A DNA stretch of 64,000 nucleotides, taken from NCBI RefSeq assembly GCF_002845275.2, contig NZ_CP088149.1, forward strand, positions 473,501-537,500, in the 5' to 3' direction. The notes beneath the pieces were generated by a model. That model was not told where the DNA came from and made no database searches. It saw only the letters and a program-made list of their open reading frames with translations. The stretch comes from Pseudomonas sp. S06B 330 (GTDB lineage Bacteria > Pseudomonadota > Gammaproteobacteria > Pseudomonadales > Pseudomonadaceae). Shown here in pieces: positions 33,134-41,546 of the stretch (the first letter of the stretch is position 1; every line of letters starts with the position of its first letter). Both the position numbers and the translations under genes were made by a program.

Positions 33134-35194
33134 ATGGCTTTCGAAGCAATGTTCCAGCCGATCCAGATCGGCAAACTGACCATCCGTAACCGGGTATTGA
33201 GCACTGCGCACGCTGAGGTCTACGCCACTGACGGCGGCATGACCACCGCGCGCTACGTCAAATACTACGAAGAGAAAGCCAAGGGCGGATTAGGCCTGGC
33301 CATCTGTGGTGGATCTTCGGTGGTCGCCATCGATAGCCCGCAGGAATGGTGGGCCTCGGTAAACCTGTCTACTGACCGGATCATCCCGCATTTTCAGAAT
33401 CTTGCTGATGCCATGCACAAGCACGGCGCCAAGATCATGATTCAAATTACCCACATGGGCCGTCGCTCGCGTTGGGACGGTTTCAACTGGCCGACCCTGA
33501 TGTCGCCTTCGGGTATTCGTGAACCCGTGCACCGTGCTACCTGCAAGACCATCGAGCCGGAGGAAATCTGGCGGGTGATTGGCAATTACGCGCAAGCAGC
33601 CCGTCGGGCCAAAGAAGGTGGCCTGGACGGCGTCGAACTGTCGGCCGTGCATCAGCACATGATCGACCAATTCTGGAGCCCGCGTGTCAACAAGCGTACG
33701 GACGAATGGGGCGGTAGTTTTGAGGGCCGGATGAAGTTTGGCCTGGAAGTGCTCAAGGCTGTGCGTGCAGAAGTCGGCGCAGACTTCTGCGTGGGCATGC
33801 GTATCTGTGGTGACGAATTCCATCCCGATGGTCTCAGCCACGAGGACATGAAGGAAATCGCCAAGTACTACGACGCCACCGGCATGCTCGACTTTTTCGG
33901 GGTGATTGGCTCAGGTTGCGATACCCACAACACCCTGGCCAACGTTATCCCCAACATGAGTTATCCACCGGAGCCGTTCCTGCACCTGGCGGCCGGGATC
34001 AAGGAAGTGGTCAAAGTTCCAGTGCTGCACGCGCAGAACATCAAAGACCCGAACCAGGCCACGCGCATCCTTGAAGGCGGCTACGTGGACATGGTCGGCA
34101 TGACTCGCGCACATATCGCCGACCCGCACCTGATTGCCAAGATCAAGATGGGCCAGGTCGACCAGATCAAACAATGTGTCGGTGCCAACTACTGCATCGA
34201 CCGCCAGTACCAGGGCCTGGATGTCCTGTGTATCCAGAATGCTGCCACCTCCCGTGAATACATGGGTGTGCCGCACATCATCGAAAAAACCACCGGGCCC
34301 AAGCGCAAGGTGGTGGTGGTTGGTGCAGGCCCTGCCGGAATGGAAGCGGCCCGGGTATCGGCCGAGCGTGGCCACGACGTGACGCTGTTCGAAAAGAAGG
34401 ACGCCATTGGCGGACAGATCAGCATCGCTGCCAAGGCGCCGCAGCGTGATCAGATTGCCGGTATTACCCGTTGGTACCAGTTGGAGCTGGCGCGCCTGAA
34501 GGTCGATCTGCGCCTGGGCACTGCCGCAGACATCGACACGATCAGGGACCTACGCCCTGATGTGATTGTGCTGGCCGTGGGCGGGCATCCGTTCCTGGAG
34601 CAGAACGAGCACTGGGGCGCCGCCGAGGGGCTGGTGGTCAGCAGCTGGGACGTGCTCGACGGCAAGGTCGCACCGGGCAAGAACGTATTGGTCTACGACA
34701 CCATTTGTGAGTTCACCGGAATGTCAGTGGCCGACTATCTCGCCGACAAAGGTAGCCAGGTCGAGATCGTCACCGACGACATCAAGCCGGGTGTGGCCAT
34801 TGGTGGCACTTCGTTCCCGACTTACTACCGCAGCATGTACCCCAAAGAAGTGATCATGACCGGCGACCTGGCACTGGAAAAGGTCTACCGCGAGGGTGAC
34901 AAGCTGGTGGCAGTTCTGGAAAACGAATACACCGGCGCCAAAGAGGAGCGGGTGGTCGACCAGGTAGTGATCGAGAACGGTGTACGGCCGGACGAAGCGC
35001 TCTACTACGGGCTCAAGGAAGGTTCGCGCAACAAAGGCCAAATTGATGTCGAGGCACTGTTCGCGATCCAGCCGCAGCCAATCCTCAGTCAATCGGGCGA
35101 AGGCTACCTGCTGTATCGCATCGGCGACTGCGTAGCGCAGCGCAACACACATGCCGCGATCTATGACGCCTTGCGCCTATGTAAGGATTTCTAG
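33134..35194 (+). CDS. dgcA: Dimethylglycine demethylase subunit DgcA
   Basis: This 686-residue flavoprotein is built like trimethylamine dehydrogenase: an N-terminal Old-Yellow-Enzyme barrel (FEAMFQPIQIGKLTIRNRV; QITHMGRRSRWDGF; DGVELSAVHQHMIDQFWSPRVNKRTDEWGGS), an iron-sulfur loop near 348-366, then FAD/NAD folds (VVVVGAGPAGMEAARVSAERGHDVTLFE near 392). It removes a methyl group from dimethylglycine to give sarcosine and formaldehyde, passing electrons to DgcB and ETF. The cluster loop reads CVGANYC...C, with alanine at 351 where the family usually has the second cysteine. It is 15 bases after the DUF5943 gene. Confidence 0.92.
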   Translation: MAFEAMFQPIQIGKLTIRNRVLSTAHAEVYATDGGMTTARYVKYYEEKAKGGLGLAICGGSSVVAIDSPQEWWASVNLSTDRIIPHFQNLADAMHKHGAKIMIQITHMGRRSRWDGFNWPTLMSPSGIREPVHRATCKTIEPEEIWRVIGNYAQAARRAKEGGLDGVELSAVHQHMIDQFWSPRVNKRTDEWGGSFEGRMKFGLEVLKAVRAEVGADFCVGMRICGDEFHPDGLSHEDMKEIAKYYDATGMLDFFGVIGSGCDTHNTLANVIPNMSYPPEPFLHLAAGIKEVVKVPVLHAQNIKDPNQATRILEGGYVDMVGMTRAHIADPHLIAKIKMGQVDQIKQCVGANYCIDRQYQGLDVLCIQNAATSREYMGVPHIIEKTTGPKRKVVVVGAGPAGMEAARVSAERGHDVTLFEKKDAIGGQISIAAKAPQRDQIAGITRWYQLELARLKVDLRLGTAADIDTIRDLRPDVIVLAVGGHPFLEQNEHWGAAEGLVVSSWDVLDGKVAPGKNVLVYDTICEFTGMSVADYLADKGSQVEIVTDDIKPGVAIGGTSFPTYYRSMYPKEVIMTGDLALEKVYREGDKLVAVLENEYTGAKEERVVDQVVIENGVRPDEALYYGLKEGSRNKGQIDVEALFAIQPQPILSQSGEGYLLYRIGDCVAQRNTHAAIYDALRLCKDF

Positions 35195-35216
35195 GGCAGA
35201 CGGCTTGCTACTACTC

Positions 35217-35305
35217 CTGTGGGAGCCGGCCTTGCCAGCGATGGGATCAGCGCACTATTTGCTGTTGCGCGGTGTTTGCATCGCTGGCAAGGCCAGCTCC
35301 CACAG
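35217..35305. repeat. REP pair inside the dgcA-dgcB gap
   Basis: CTGTGGGAGCCGGCCTTGCCAGCGATG and CATCGCTGGCAAGGCCAGCTCCCACAG are near-perfect inverted copies separated by about 35 bases. It lies within what should be one transcript, so it may set mRNA stability or separate dgcA from dgcB expression. Confidence 0.9.
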
Positions 35306-35348
35306 TGAACCCCTGGCAAGGCACTGAGGTGCCTTTTGGGAGCTTCCC

Positions 35349-37298
35349 ATGTTGAACACCCTGCTTCCCATCCTCCTGTTCGCCGCCTTGGGCCTTGCTG
35401 TCCTCGGCGCCTTGCGGCGCGTGCGGATGTGGCGTCAAGGTCGGCCATCCAAGGTCGACCTGCTTGGCGGCCTGTTGGCCATGCCACGGCGCTATATGGT
35501 CGACCTGCACCACGTGGTCGCCCGTGACAAATACATGGCCAACACTCACGTTGCTACCGCCGGTGGCTTTGTCCTGGCAGCGGTGCTGGCGATCCTGGTG
35601 CACGGTTTCGGCCTGCACAACAAGATCCTCGGCTATGCGTTGTTGTTCGCTACTGTATTGATGTTTGGTGGCGCACTGTTCGTCTACAAGCGTCGACTCA
35701 ACCCACCTTCGCGTCTGTCAAAAGGGCCGTGGATGCGCTTGCCGAAAAGCCTGTTGGTGTTCGCCGCAAGCTTCTTCATCGCGACCTTGCCAGTGGCCGG
35801 AATTCTGCCTGAAGGTTTTGGTGGTTGGCTGCTGGTCGCCTTGCTGGGCCTTGGCGTGCTCTGGGGGGTATCCGAATTGTTCTTCGGCATGACCTGGGGC
35901 GGGCCGATGAAGCACGCCTTTGCCGGTGCTCTGCACCTAGCCTGGCACCGCCGTGCCGAGCGTTTCGGCGGTGGGCGTTCGACTGGCCTCAAACCCATTG
36001 ATCTGGAAGACCCGCAAGCACTGCTGGGCGTGGAGAAACCCAAGGACTTCACCTGGAACCAGTTGCTCGGTTTTGACGCCTGTGTGCAATGCGGCAAGTG
36101 TGAAGCAGCGTGCCCAGCCTTTGCTGCCGGACAACCGCTGAACCCGAAAAAACTCATCCAGGACATGGTCGTTGGCCTGGCTGGCGGCACTGATGCCAAG
36201 TTTGCCGGCAGCCCTTACCCAGGCAAACCCATCGGCGAACATGGCGGCAATCCGCACCAACCGATCGTCAACGGCCTGGTCGATGCCGAAACCCTGTGGT
36301 CGTGCACCACCTGCCGCGCCTGCGTGGAGGAATGCCCGATGATGATCGAGCACGTCGATGCCATCGTCGACATGCGCCGTCACCTGACCCTGGAAAAAGG
36401 CGCCACGCCAAACAAAGGCGCTGAAGTGCTGGATAACCTGATCGCCACCGACAACCCAGGCGGCTTTGCCCCAGGTGGACGGATGAACTGGGCAGCCGAC
36501 CTTAACCTGAATCTGCTCAGCGACCTCAAAACCACCGACGTGCTGTTCTGGGTCGGTGACGGCGCCTTCGATATGCGTAATCAGCGCACCTTGCGCGCTT
36601 TCGTCAAAGTACTGAAAGCGGCCCAAGTGGACTTCGCCGTGCTCGGTCTGGAAGAGCGCGACAGTGGTGATGTGGCTCGTCGTTTGGGCGATGAAGCGAC
36701 CTTCCAGCAATTGGCCAAACGCAATATTCAGAGCATGGCCAAGTACAGCTTCAAGCGCATCGTCACTTGCGATCCGCACAGCTTCCATGTGCTCAAGAAC
36801 GAATACGGCGCCTTTGGCGGCGAGTACTTAGTGCAGCACCACAGCACCTACATCGCCGAATTGATCGCCGCGGGCGCGCTGAATCTTGGCCAGCATAAAG
36901 GTGGCAGCGTCACCTATCACGATCCCTGCTACCTGGGCCGTTACAACGGTGAATACGAAGCACCCCGGGAAGTCCTACGTGCCCTGGGCATTGAAGTGAA
37001 AGAGATGCAGCGTTCGGGCTTTCGCTCTCGCTGCTGCGGCGGTGGCGGCGGTGCGCCGATCACCGACATTCCTGGTAAGCAGCGGATTCCGGACATGCGT
37101 ATGGAGGACATCCGCGAGACTGCCGCCGAGCTGGTTGCAGTCGGTTGTCCGCAGTGCACGGCGATGCTCGAAGGCGTGGTTGAGCCACGGCCATTGATCA
37201 AGGATCTGGCCGAGTTGGTTGCCGATGCCCTGCTTGAAGAGCAGGCCCCAGCGAGCAAACCCGCACCTGCCAAGCGTGAACCTGCGGAGGTGCACTGA
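35349..37298 (+). CDS. dgcB: Dimethylglycine demethylase iron-sulfur subunit DgcB
   Basis: This 649-residue protein has three or four N-terminal membrane helices, two ferredoxin motifs (CVQCGKCEAACP near 245-256 and CTTCRACVEECP near 318-329), and two C-terminal CCG-type domains (HDPCYLGRYNG, RCCGGGGGAP, GCPQCTAML). This is the layout of membrane-bound heterodisulfide-reductase/GlpC-like electron carriers. It should link DgcA or ETF to the quinone pool. The stop overlaps the next start by one base (TGATG). Confidence 0.92.
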   Translation: MLNTLLPILLFAALGLAVLGALRRVRMWRQGRPSKVDLLGGLLAMPRRYMVDLHHVVARDKYMANTHVATAGGFVLAAVLAILVHGFGLHNKILGYALLFATVLMFGGALFVYKRRLNPPSRLSKGPWMRLPKSLLVFAASFFIATLPVAGILPEGFGGWLLVALLGLGVLWGVSELFFGMTWGGPMKHAFAGALHLAWHRRAERFGGGRSTGLKPIDLEDPQALLGVEKPKDFTWNQLLGFDACVQCGKCEAACPAFAAGQPLNPKKLIQDMVVGLAGGTDAKFAGSPYPGKPIGEHGGNPHQPIVNGLVDAETLWSCTTCRACVEECPMMIEHVDAIVDMRRHLTLEKGATPNKGAEVLDNLIATDNPGGFAPGGRMNWAADLNLNLLSDLKTTDVLFWVGDGAFDMRNQRTLRAFVKVLKAAQVDFAVLGLEERDSGDVARRLGDEATFQQLAKRNIQSMAKYSFKRIVTCDPHSFHVLKNEYGAFGGEYLVQHHSTYIAELIAAGALNLGQHKGGSVTYHDPCYLGRYNGEYEAPREVLRALGIEVKEMQRSGFRSRCCGGGGGAPITDIPGKQRIPDMRMEDIRETAAELVAVGCPQCTAMLEGVVEPRPLIKDLAELVADALLEEQAPASKPAPAKREPAEVH

Positions 37299-38521
37299 TG
37301 AGCGACATTATTCGCCGTGACCCACGCGCCGAGTGGATTGCCCGTAACCGCCTGCACCCGCTGCATGCGGCCATGCAGCAAACTCAGCAGCACAGCTGGA
37401 TGGGACCCAACGGCGTTGTGCGCAAGAACCCGCACGGGGTAGGTTTTATCGGCCCTAACGGCATCAAGCGTATTGACCGTAGCGGTGCCCAGCAGGGCAC
37501 CAGCAACAAGCGCAGTGCCGCTGCGGTGGTGGAATTACCGCTGCACCAAGTGCCACAACCGGCGTTCTACATTGCCGTGGTGCCGGACATGGTCGGCGGT
37601 CGCTTGGGCAGCCACGACCGTGATCTGCTGGGCCTGGCTCATAGTCTGGCCGGTAGTGACGGCGCGGTGTTGGCCGTGGTGTTTGGCGAGCACAAGGAAA
37701 ACAACTTTTCCAAAGCCGGTGTTGATCGCTTGCTGGTCATTGAGGGGGATGAGTTTGAAGGTTATGCACCGGAGCAACTGGTGCAGGGGCTGCGTGCTGT
37801 GGATAACCAGTTCAACCCGCGCCACTGGCTGCTGCCCGACAGTCGCACCGGCGGCGGCGAATTGGGGCGGCGTTTTGCTGCGGCGCTCGGCGAGCGTCCA
37901 GCGACCAGGGTATGGCAAGTCAAGGATGGACAATGCAGTGGTCGCGCTGGCGCTGGGCAGCAAGACCTCATTCGTGGCTTGCCACGCTTGATTCTGGCCG
38001 CAGCCGAATGTGCCGAGCCGGTCAGCGAAACCCGCCATGAAGCCTTGCCTGAACAGTTATCCACAAGCGTCGCGCGCAGCCTGCCACGTATTGAAGACCT
38101 CGGTCCGGTCGCTGTCGACCCGGCAGCCATCGCCATGGCCGAAGCTGAATTTATTGTATCTGGCGGTAACGGCGTCAAGGATTGGGACCTGTTCCACCGC
38201 GCCACCCTTGTCCTCGGTGCCACTGAGGGCGCATCGCGGGTGGCTGTGGATGACGGCTTCATGCCGCGCAACCGTCAGGTCGGCGCCACTGGAACCTGGG
38301 TTACGGCTCGGGTCTATCTCGCTGTGGGTATCTCAGGGGCGATCCAGCACCTGCAGGGCATTGGCGCCTGCGACAAAGTGGTGGCGATCAACATGGACCC
38401 GGGCTGCGACATGATCAAACGTGCCGATTTGTCGGTAATCGGTGACAGTGCGGCGATTCTGCAGGCGCTGATCGAGGCTGTGGAAAACTATCGCAACGAC
38501 GCCAAGCGCGATGCGGCATAA
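37298..38521 (+). CDS. Electron transfer flavoprotein alpha-like subunit (FixB family)
   Basis: This 407-residue ETF alpha-type protein is longer than the usual 310 residues, with about 75 extra N-terminal residues (DPRAEWIARNRLHPLHAAMQ and a Gly-rich stretch). The C-terminal FAD domain is clear: VSGGNGVKDWDLF, QVGATGTWVTARVYLAVGISGAIQHLQGIGACDKVVAIN and a closing AdlsViGD-like segment. It carries electrons from the methylamine-type dehydrogenases of this cluster. Two perfect DnaA-box 9-mers lie inside it (37798 and 38057). The beta subunit gene follows after 14 bases. Confidence 0.88.
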   Translation: MSDIIRRDPRAEWIARNRLHPLHAAMQQTQQHSWMGPNGVVRKNPHGVGFIGPNGIKRIDRSGAQQGTSNKRSAAAVVELPLHQVPQPAFYIAVVPDMVGGRLGSHDRDLLGLAHSLAGSDGAVLAVVFGEHKENNFSKAGVDRLLVIEGDEFEGYAPEQLVQGLRAVDNQFNPRHWLLPDSRTGGGELGRRFAAALGERPATRVWQVKDGQCSGRAGAGQQDLIRGLPRLILAAAECAEPVSETRHEALPEQLSTSVARSLPRIEDLGPVAVDPAAIAMAEAEFIVSGGNGVKDWDLFHRATLVLGATEGASRVAVDDGFMPRNRQVGATGTWVTARVYLAVGISGAIQHLQGIGACDKVVAINMDPGCDMIKRADLSVIGDSAAILQALIEAVENYRNDAKRDAA

Positions 38522-38535
38522 GGGCAGGGGCAATT

Positions 38536-39306
38536 ATGAACACCAAGGTCATCAGTCTGGTTTCAATCGGTGCCCATCCTAGCTCTGGCCGCAGCCGGCG
38601 TGCCGAACAGGATGCACGGGCGGTGGAGTTGGGCTTGCAGCTGGCTGGGGATAACTTGCAGGTATTGCATGCTGGCGATCCACAGGAGCCGGCCTTGCGC
38701 GCCTATCTGGGCATGGGCCTGGAGCAGTTGGATGTGCTTGAACAGCCTCAAGGGGCTGATGCCCTGGGCGTGCTTGGTGATTACCTGCGTGAAGCCGGTG
38801 CACAGCTGGTACTGGCGGGAAGCCAGGCCGAAACCGGCGAGGGTTCGGGCATGCTGCCGTTTCTACTGGCCGAACGTCTGGGCTGGCCGCTGGTGGTGGG
38901 GCTGGCGGAAGTGGAATCTATCGACAATGGCGTAGCCCAGGTGCTGCAAGCGTTGCCACGGGGTCAGCGACGTCGGCTCAAGGTGCGCTTGCCGTTACTG
39001 GCGACTGTGGATAACGCGGCGCCCAAGCCGCGGCAAAGCGCTTTCGGTCCTGCGCGCCGCGGTGTCTTGGCCGCGCGCCAGGTAGAGATCGTCGAAGACG
39101 AGTTGTTCACAGGCGCCGAACTGCAGCCAGCCAAGCCTCGGCCCAAGCGTTTGAAGGTGATCAAGGCCAAAAGCGGTGCCGACCGTATGAAAGCAGCCAC
39201 CGCCAAGGCCAGCGGCGGCGGTGGACAAGTGCTCAAGGACGTGAGCCCGCAGGCGGGTGCTGAAGCCATCCTCAAGTTGCTGGTGGAAGAGGGCGTGCTG
39301 CGCTGA
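38536..39306 (+). CDS. Electron transfer flavoprotein beta-like subunit (FixA family)
   Basis: This 256-residue ETF beta-type protein has LVSIGAHPSSGRSRRAEQDARAVELGLQLAGD at its start and the AMP-site-like LVLAGSQAETGEGSGMLPFLLAERLGWPLVVGL. The C-terminal 70 residues are Lys/Pro/Ala rich and may wrap the partner. It should dimerise with the preceding alpha-like subunit as the electron carrier for DgcAB. A perfect DnaA-box 9-mer is at 39006-39014. After its stop comes the DnaA-box repeat region, which shows no obvious terminator. Confidence 0.87.
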   Translation: MNTKVISLVSIGAHPSSGRSRRAEQDARAVELGLQLAGDNLQVLHAGDPQEPALRAYLGMGLEQLDVLEQPQGADALGVLGDYLREAGAQLVLAGSQAETGEGSGMLPFLLAERLGWPLVVGLAEVESIDNGVAQVLQALPRGQRRRLKVRLPLLATVDNAAPKPRQSAFGPARRGVLAARQVEIVEDELFTGAELQPAKPRPKRLKVIKAKSGADRMKAATAKASGGGGQVLKDVSPQAGAEAILKLLVEEGVLR

Positions 39307-39310
39307 ACAG

Positions 39311-39825
39311 TTGCTCACAAAGTCTGTTGGCCGATCTGTGGATAAAGTGTTTGTGTATGGCTGGAGGGCACGCATTGCGTGCCCTTCGGCGTTATGGTTA
39401 AAAAATGACCAGTCTAAGTCACGGATTTTTCGGGGTTTTCTTCTCGGGAAGACGATGACTTTGCCCACAATCGCTGTTGGCGGCTCTGTGGATAATATGT
39501 TCGCCTATGGCTGAGAGGCCCGCACAGCAAGGGCTGCACAGGTTTGATCAAAAAACATCCAATAACTGCTTTTACGTCGGTTACAGCCCGGTTTTTCGGT
39601 CGTTCGAAGCGTTATCCACATTACTTTTGGTGGTCCATGACTTTTGCACACAAAGTCTGTTGGCCTCTCTGTGGATAAGGTGTTCGCCTTCTTCTGTAAG
39701 CCTCGTATTTAAAGGCCTATAGAGATTTGATCAAATAATGATCAATATTTTTGTGTGGCAAAAACAATGACTTGCCCACATTAGCTGTGGGTTGTCCTGT
39801 GGATAAAGTGTTTGCTGTATGGAAG
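39311..39825. repeat. Four-copy direct repeat, each with a perfect DnaA box
   Basis: Each unit begins TTGC(C/T/A)CACA, continues with (T/G)CTGT-rich DNA and, 26 bases from its start, contains the perfect 9-mer TGTGGATAA (39337, 39487, 39670, 39798), then (A/G/T)(A/G/T)TGTT(T/C)G and usually TATGGCTG. A fifth box in the opposite orientation, TTATCCACA, is at 39612. Copies 2-4 are preceded by ATGACTT. TTGCCCACA itself is a two-mismatch DnaA box in inverted orientation to the perfect one, so each unit presents a pair. TTATCCACA is the strong DnaA-binding 9-mer in gammaproteobacteria. Confidence 0.85.
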
Positions 39826-39874
39826 GGGCCAGTGGGGCCGGGGGATTGCGCAGGGTGGCTAAAATTCGTACAGG

Positions 39875-39952
39875 CTGCTGGCAAGGCCCGCTCCCACAAG
39901 GTGCTTGAGGTACACACAGAACCTGTGGGAGCGGGACTTGCCGGCGATAGGC
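39875..39952. repeat. REP palindrome pair
   Basis: GCTGGCAAGGCCCGCTCCCACAAGG and CCTGTGGGAGCGGGACTTGCCGGCGATAGG are inverted copies of the CTGTGGGAGC family. It lies just downstream of the gbcA stop (minus strand) and separates it from the DnaA-box repeats. Confidence 0.85.
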
Positions 39953-39969
39953 CGCGCAGCGGCCCTGCT

Positions 39970-41262
39970 TTACTGCGCTGCGACCCCCTTGAGATAAGGT
40001 GCTGGCGCCGCGCCAAGATTGCTCAACACCCGCTCGCTATACCAATCAACAAAGTTCACTACCCCAAACTCATAGGTTTTGGAGTACGGCCCCGGCTGGT
40101 AAGCAGTAGAGTTGATCCCGCGTTGGTTCTCTTCGGCCAGGCGCCGGTCCTGGTCGTTGGTGGCGTCCCAGACCTGACGCATGCGTGCCGGATCGTAATC
40201 GACCCCTTCAACCGCATCCTTATGCACCAGCCACTTGGTGGTCACCATGGTTTCCTGGGCGCTGATCGGCCACACGGTGAAGACGATGATGTGATCGCCC
40301 ATGCAGTGGTTCCAGGAGTGTGGGAGGTGCAGGATGCGCATCGAGCCCAGGTCCGGGTTCTTGATCCGCCCCATCAGCTTCTGGCAGCCCTGCTTGCCGT
40401 CCAGGGTCATTGACACCGTGCCCTTGAGCAATGGCATGCGCACAATACGGTTACGCAGGCCGAAGCTGGCGTGTGCGTACGGAATCTTCTCGGCGTCCCA
40501 GGCTGCAGCCGAGGCGGCCACATGGTCTTTGAATGCCTGGTCGGCCCGTGGGTCGGTGACGTCATCCCACTCCAGCAGAGTTTTCAACAGCTCCGGGTGT
40601 GAACCGCTGCAGTGGTAGCACTCACGGTTGTTTTCCAGCACCAGTTTCCAGTTGGCCTTTTCCATCAAGGTGGTTTGCACCGCCACCTTGGTGTTTTCCA
40701 TGTCGTAGGGCTCCATGTAGTGCGTCAGGGTAGCCAGGAAGTCATCAATCGCAGGTGGGTTCTCGGCCAGGCTGATGAAGATGTAGCCGCCGGCGGTCTT
40801 GACGTTTACAGGCTTGAGCCCGTACTGCTTCATGTCGAAGTCAGCGCCCATCTCGGTGCCAGCAAACAACAGGCGGCCATCGAGCTCGTAGGTCCATTGG
40901 TGGTAGTGGCAGACCAGCTTGGCGACTTTACCTTTGTCGCTGGTGCACAAGCGTGAGCCACGGTGACGACAGACGTTATGGAAGGCATGCACCTGACCTT
41001 CAGCACCGCGCACTACCAGGATCGGGTTCTTGCCGATCTGCAGGGTGAGAAAGTTGCCCTTGGTCGGGATTTCACAGGTCATCCCAGCGATCAGCCATTC
41101 CTTCTGGAAGATTTCTTCCATGTCGATCTGGAACAGGCGCTCGTCGCAATAGAACGGCTGTGGCAGCGAGAAGGTTCGCTCGCGGCTCTGCAGCATCTCG
41201 GCAGTCGCCTTGCGCGCAGGTTCCAGTGGATCGCCCAGACTCAAAGTTGCGGTGACGTCCAT
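39970..41262 (-). CDS. gbcA: Glycine betaine monooxygenase, oxygenase component GbcA
   Basis: This 430-residue Rieske-type oxygenase has the 2Fe-2S ligands C98, H100, C118 and H121 (CRHRGSRLC...CHYH) and the mononuclear iron site around NNRECYHCSGSH (H217, H222). It oxidises a methyl group of glycine betaine, giving dimethylglycine and formaldehyde, with electrons from GbcB. I prefer the ATG at 41262 because AGGA lies 9 bases upstream and the length fits the P. aeruginosa protein as I recall it; two in-frame ATGs at 41277 and 41283 lack this signal. It is divergent from gbcB. Confidence 0.93.
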   Translation of the reverse strand: MDVTATLSLGDPLEPARKATAEMLQSRERTFSLPQPFYCDERLFQIDMEEIFQKEWLIAGMTCEIPTKGNFLTLQIGKNPILVVRGAEGQVHAFHNVCRHRGSRLCTSDKGKVAKLVCHYHQWTYELDGRLLFAGTEMGADFDMKQYGLKPVNVKTAGGYIFISLAENPPAIDDFLATLTHYMEPYDMENTKVAVQTTLMEKANWKLVLENNRECYHCSGSHPELLKTLLEWDDVTDPRADQAFKDHVAASAAAWDAEKIPYAHASFGLRNRIVRMPLLKGTVSMTLDGKQGCQKLMGRIKNPDLGSMRILHLPHSWNHCMGDHIIVFTVWPISAQETMVTTKWLVHKDAVEGVDYDPARMRQVWDATNDQDRRLAEENQRGINSTAYQPGPYSKTYEFGVVNFVDWYSERVLSNLGAAPAPYLKGVAAQ

Positions 41263-41546
41263 CGTGTAGGTCCTCATGGCCATTGCTATGGCCGGTGAAA
41301 GTGGCTAATCGTTGTTATGGCGACGCAAGGCTAAATACAGCAGGATCATTTGCGATGGAGTGTGCGATTGAAGTGTTCGTGAACCATATCCATGGGCGAC
41401 ATGATCAGATCCGTTTCCGACGCGCCAGCCCTTGTGGCAGGGGGCTGGTCGCGATAAGCACGCCGATGTCGCGGATAGGAAAGTGTTTGCCGTTCAGCTT
41501 GCGCAGAATCGCAGCCATCAGGCCACAGTCGGCCGTGGAGACGAGC
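41263..41546. promoter_or_regulatory. Divergent gbcA-gbcB control region with direct repeats
   Basis: This 284-base region must drive both genes. GTCGCGATAAG at 41448 and GTCGCGGATAGG at 41468 are direct repeats 20 bases apart, sharing the GTCG(C/T)(A/G) core of the cbcX repeats at 22160 and 22181. They start about 100 bases before gbcB. GGAG about 10 bases before 41547 is the gbcB ribosome-binding site. GbdR is the expected activator; the site assignment is inferred. Confidence 0.45.

Larger units (their letters stand above)
39307..39969. other. Noncoding DnaA-box repeat region between etfB and gbcA
   Basis: This 663-base gap carries four diverged copies of a unit of about 53 bases at 39311, 39461, 39644 and 39772, followed by a REP pair. 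No plus- or minus-strand frame has a ribosome-binding site or convincing product. The DNA between copies is AT-rich, with GATC palindromes such as TTTGATCAAA near 39543 and 39727. The start positions differ by 150, 183 and 128 bases, so this is not a CRISPR. Confidence 0.85.

Noticed and set aside
39311..39825. CRISPR array
   Set aside because: There are only four copies, they differ from each other, and their starts are 150, 183 and 128 bases apart. No cas genes are in the window. The repeats are better explained as DnaA-box units.
39257..40413. Short plus-strand reading frames across the etfB-gbcA gap
   Set aside because: They change frame across the repeat units, lack ribosome-binding sites, and run into the antisense strand of gbcA.
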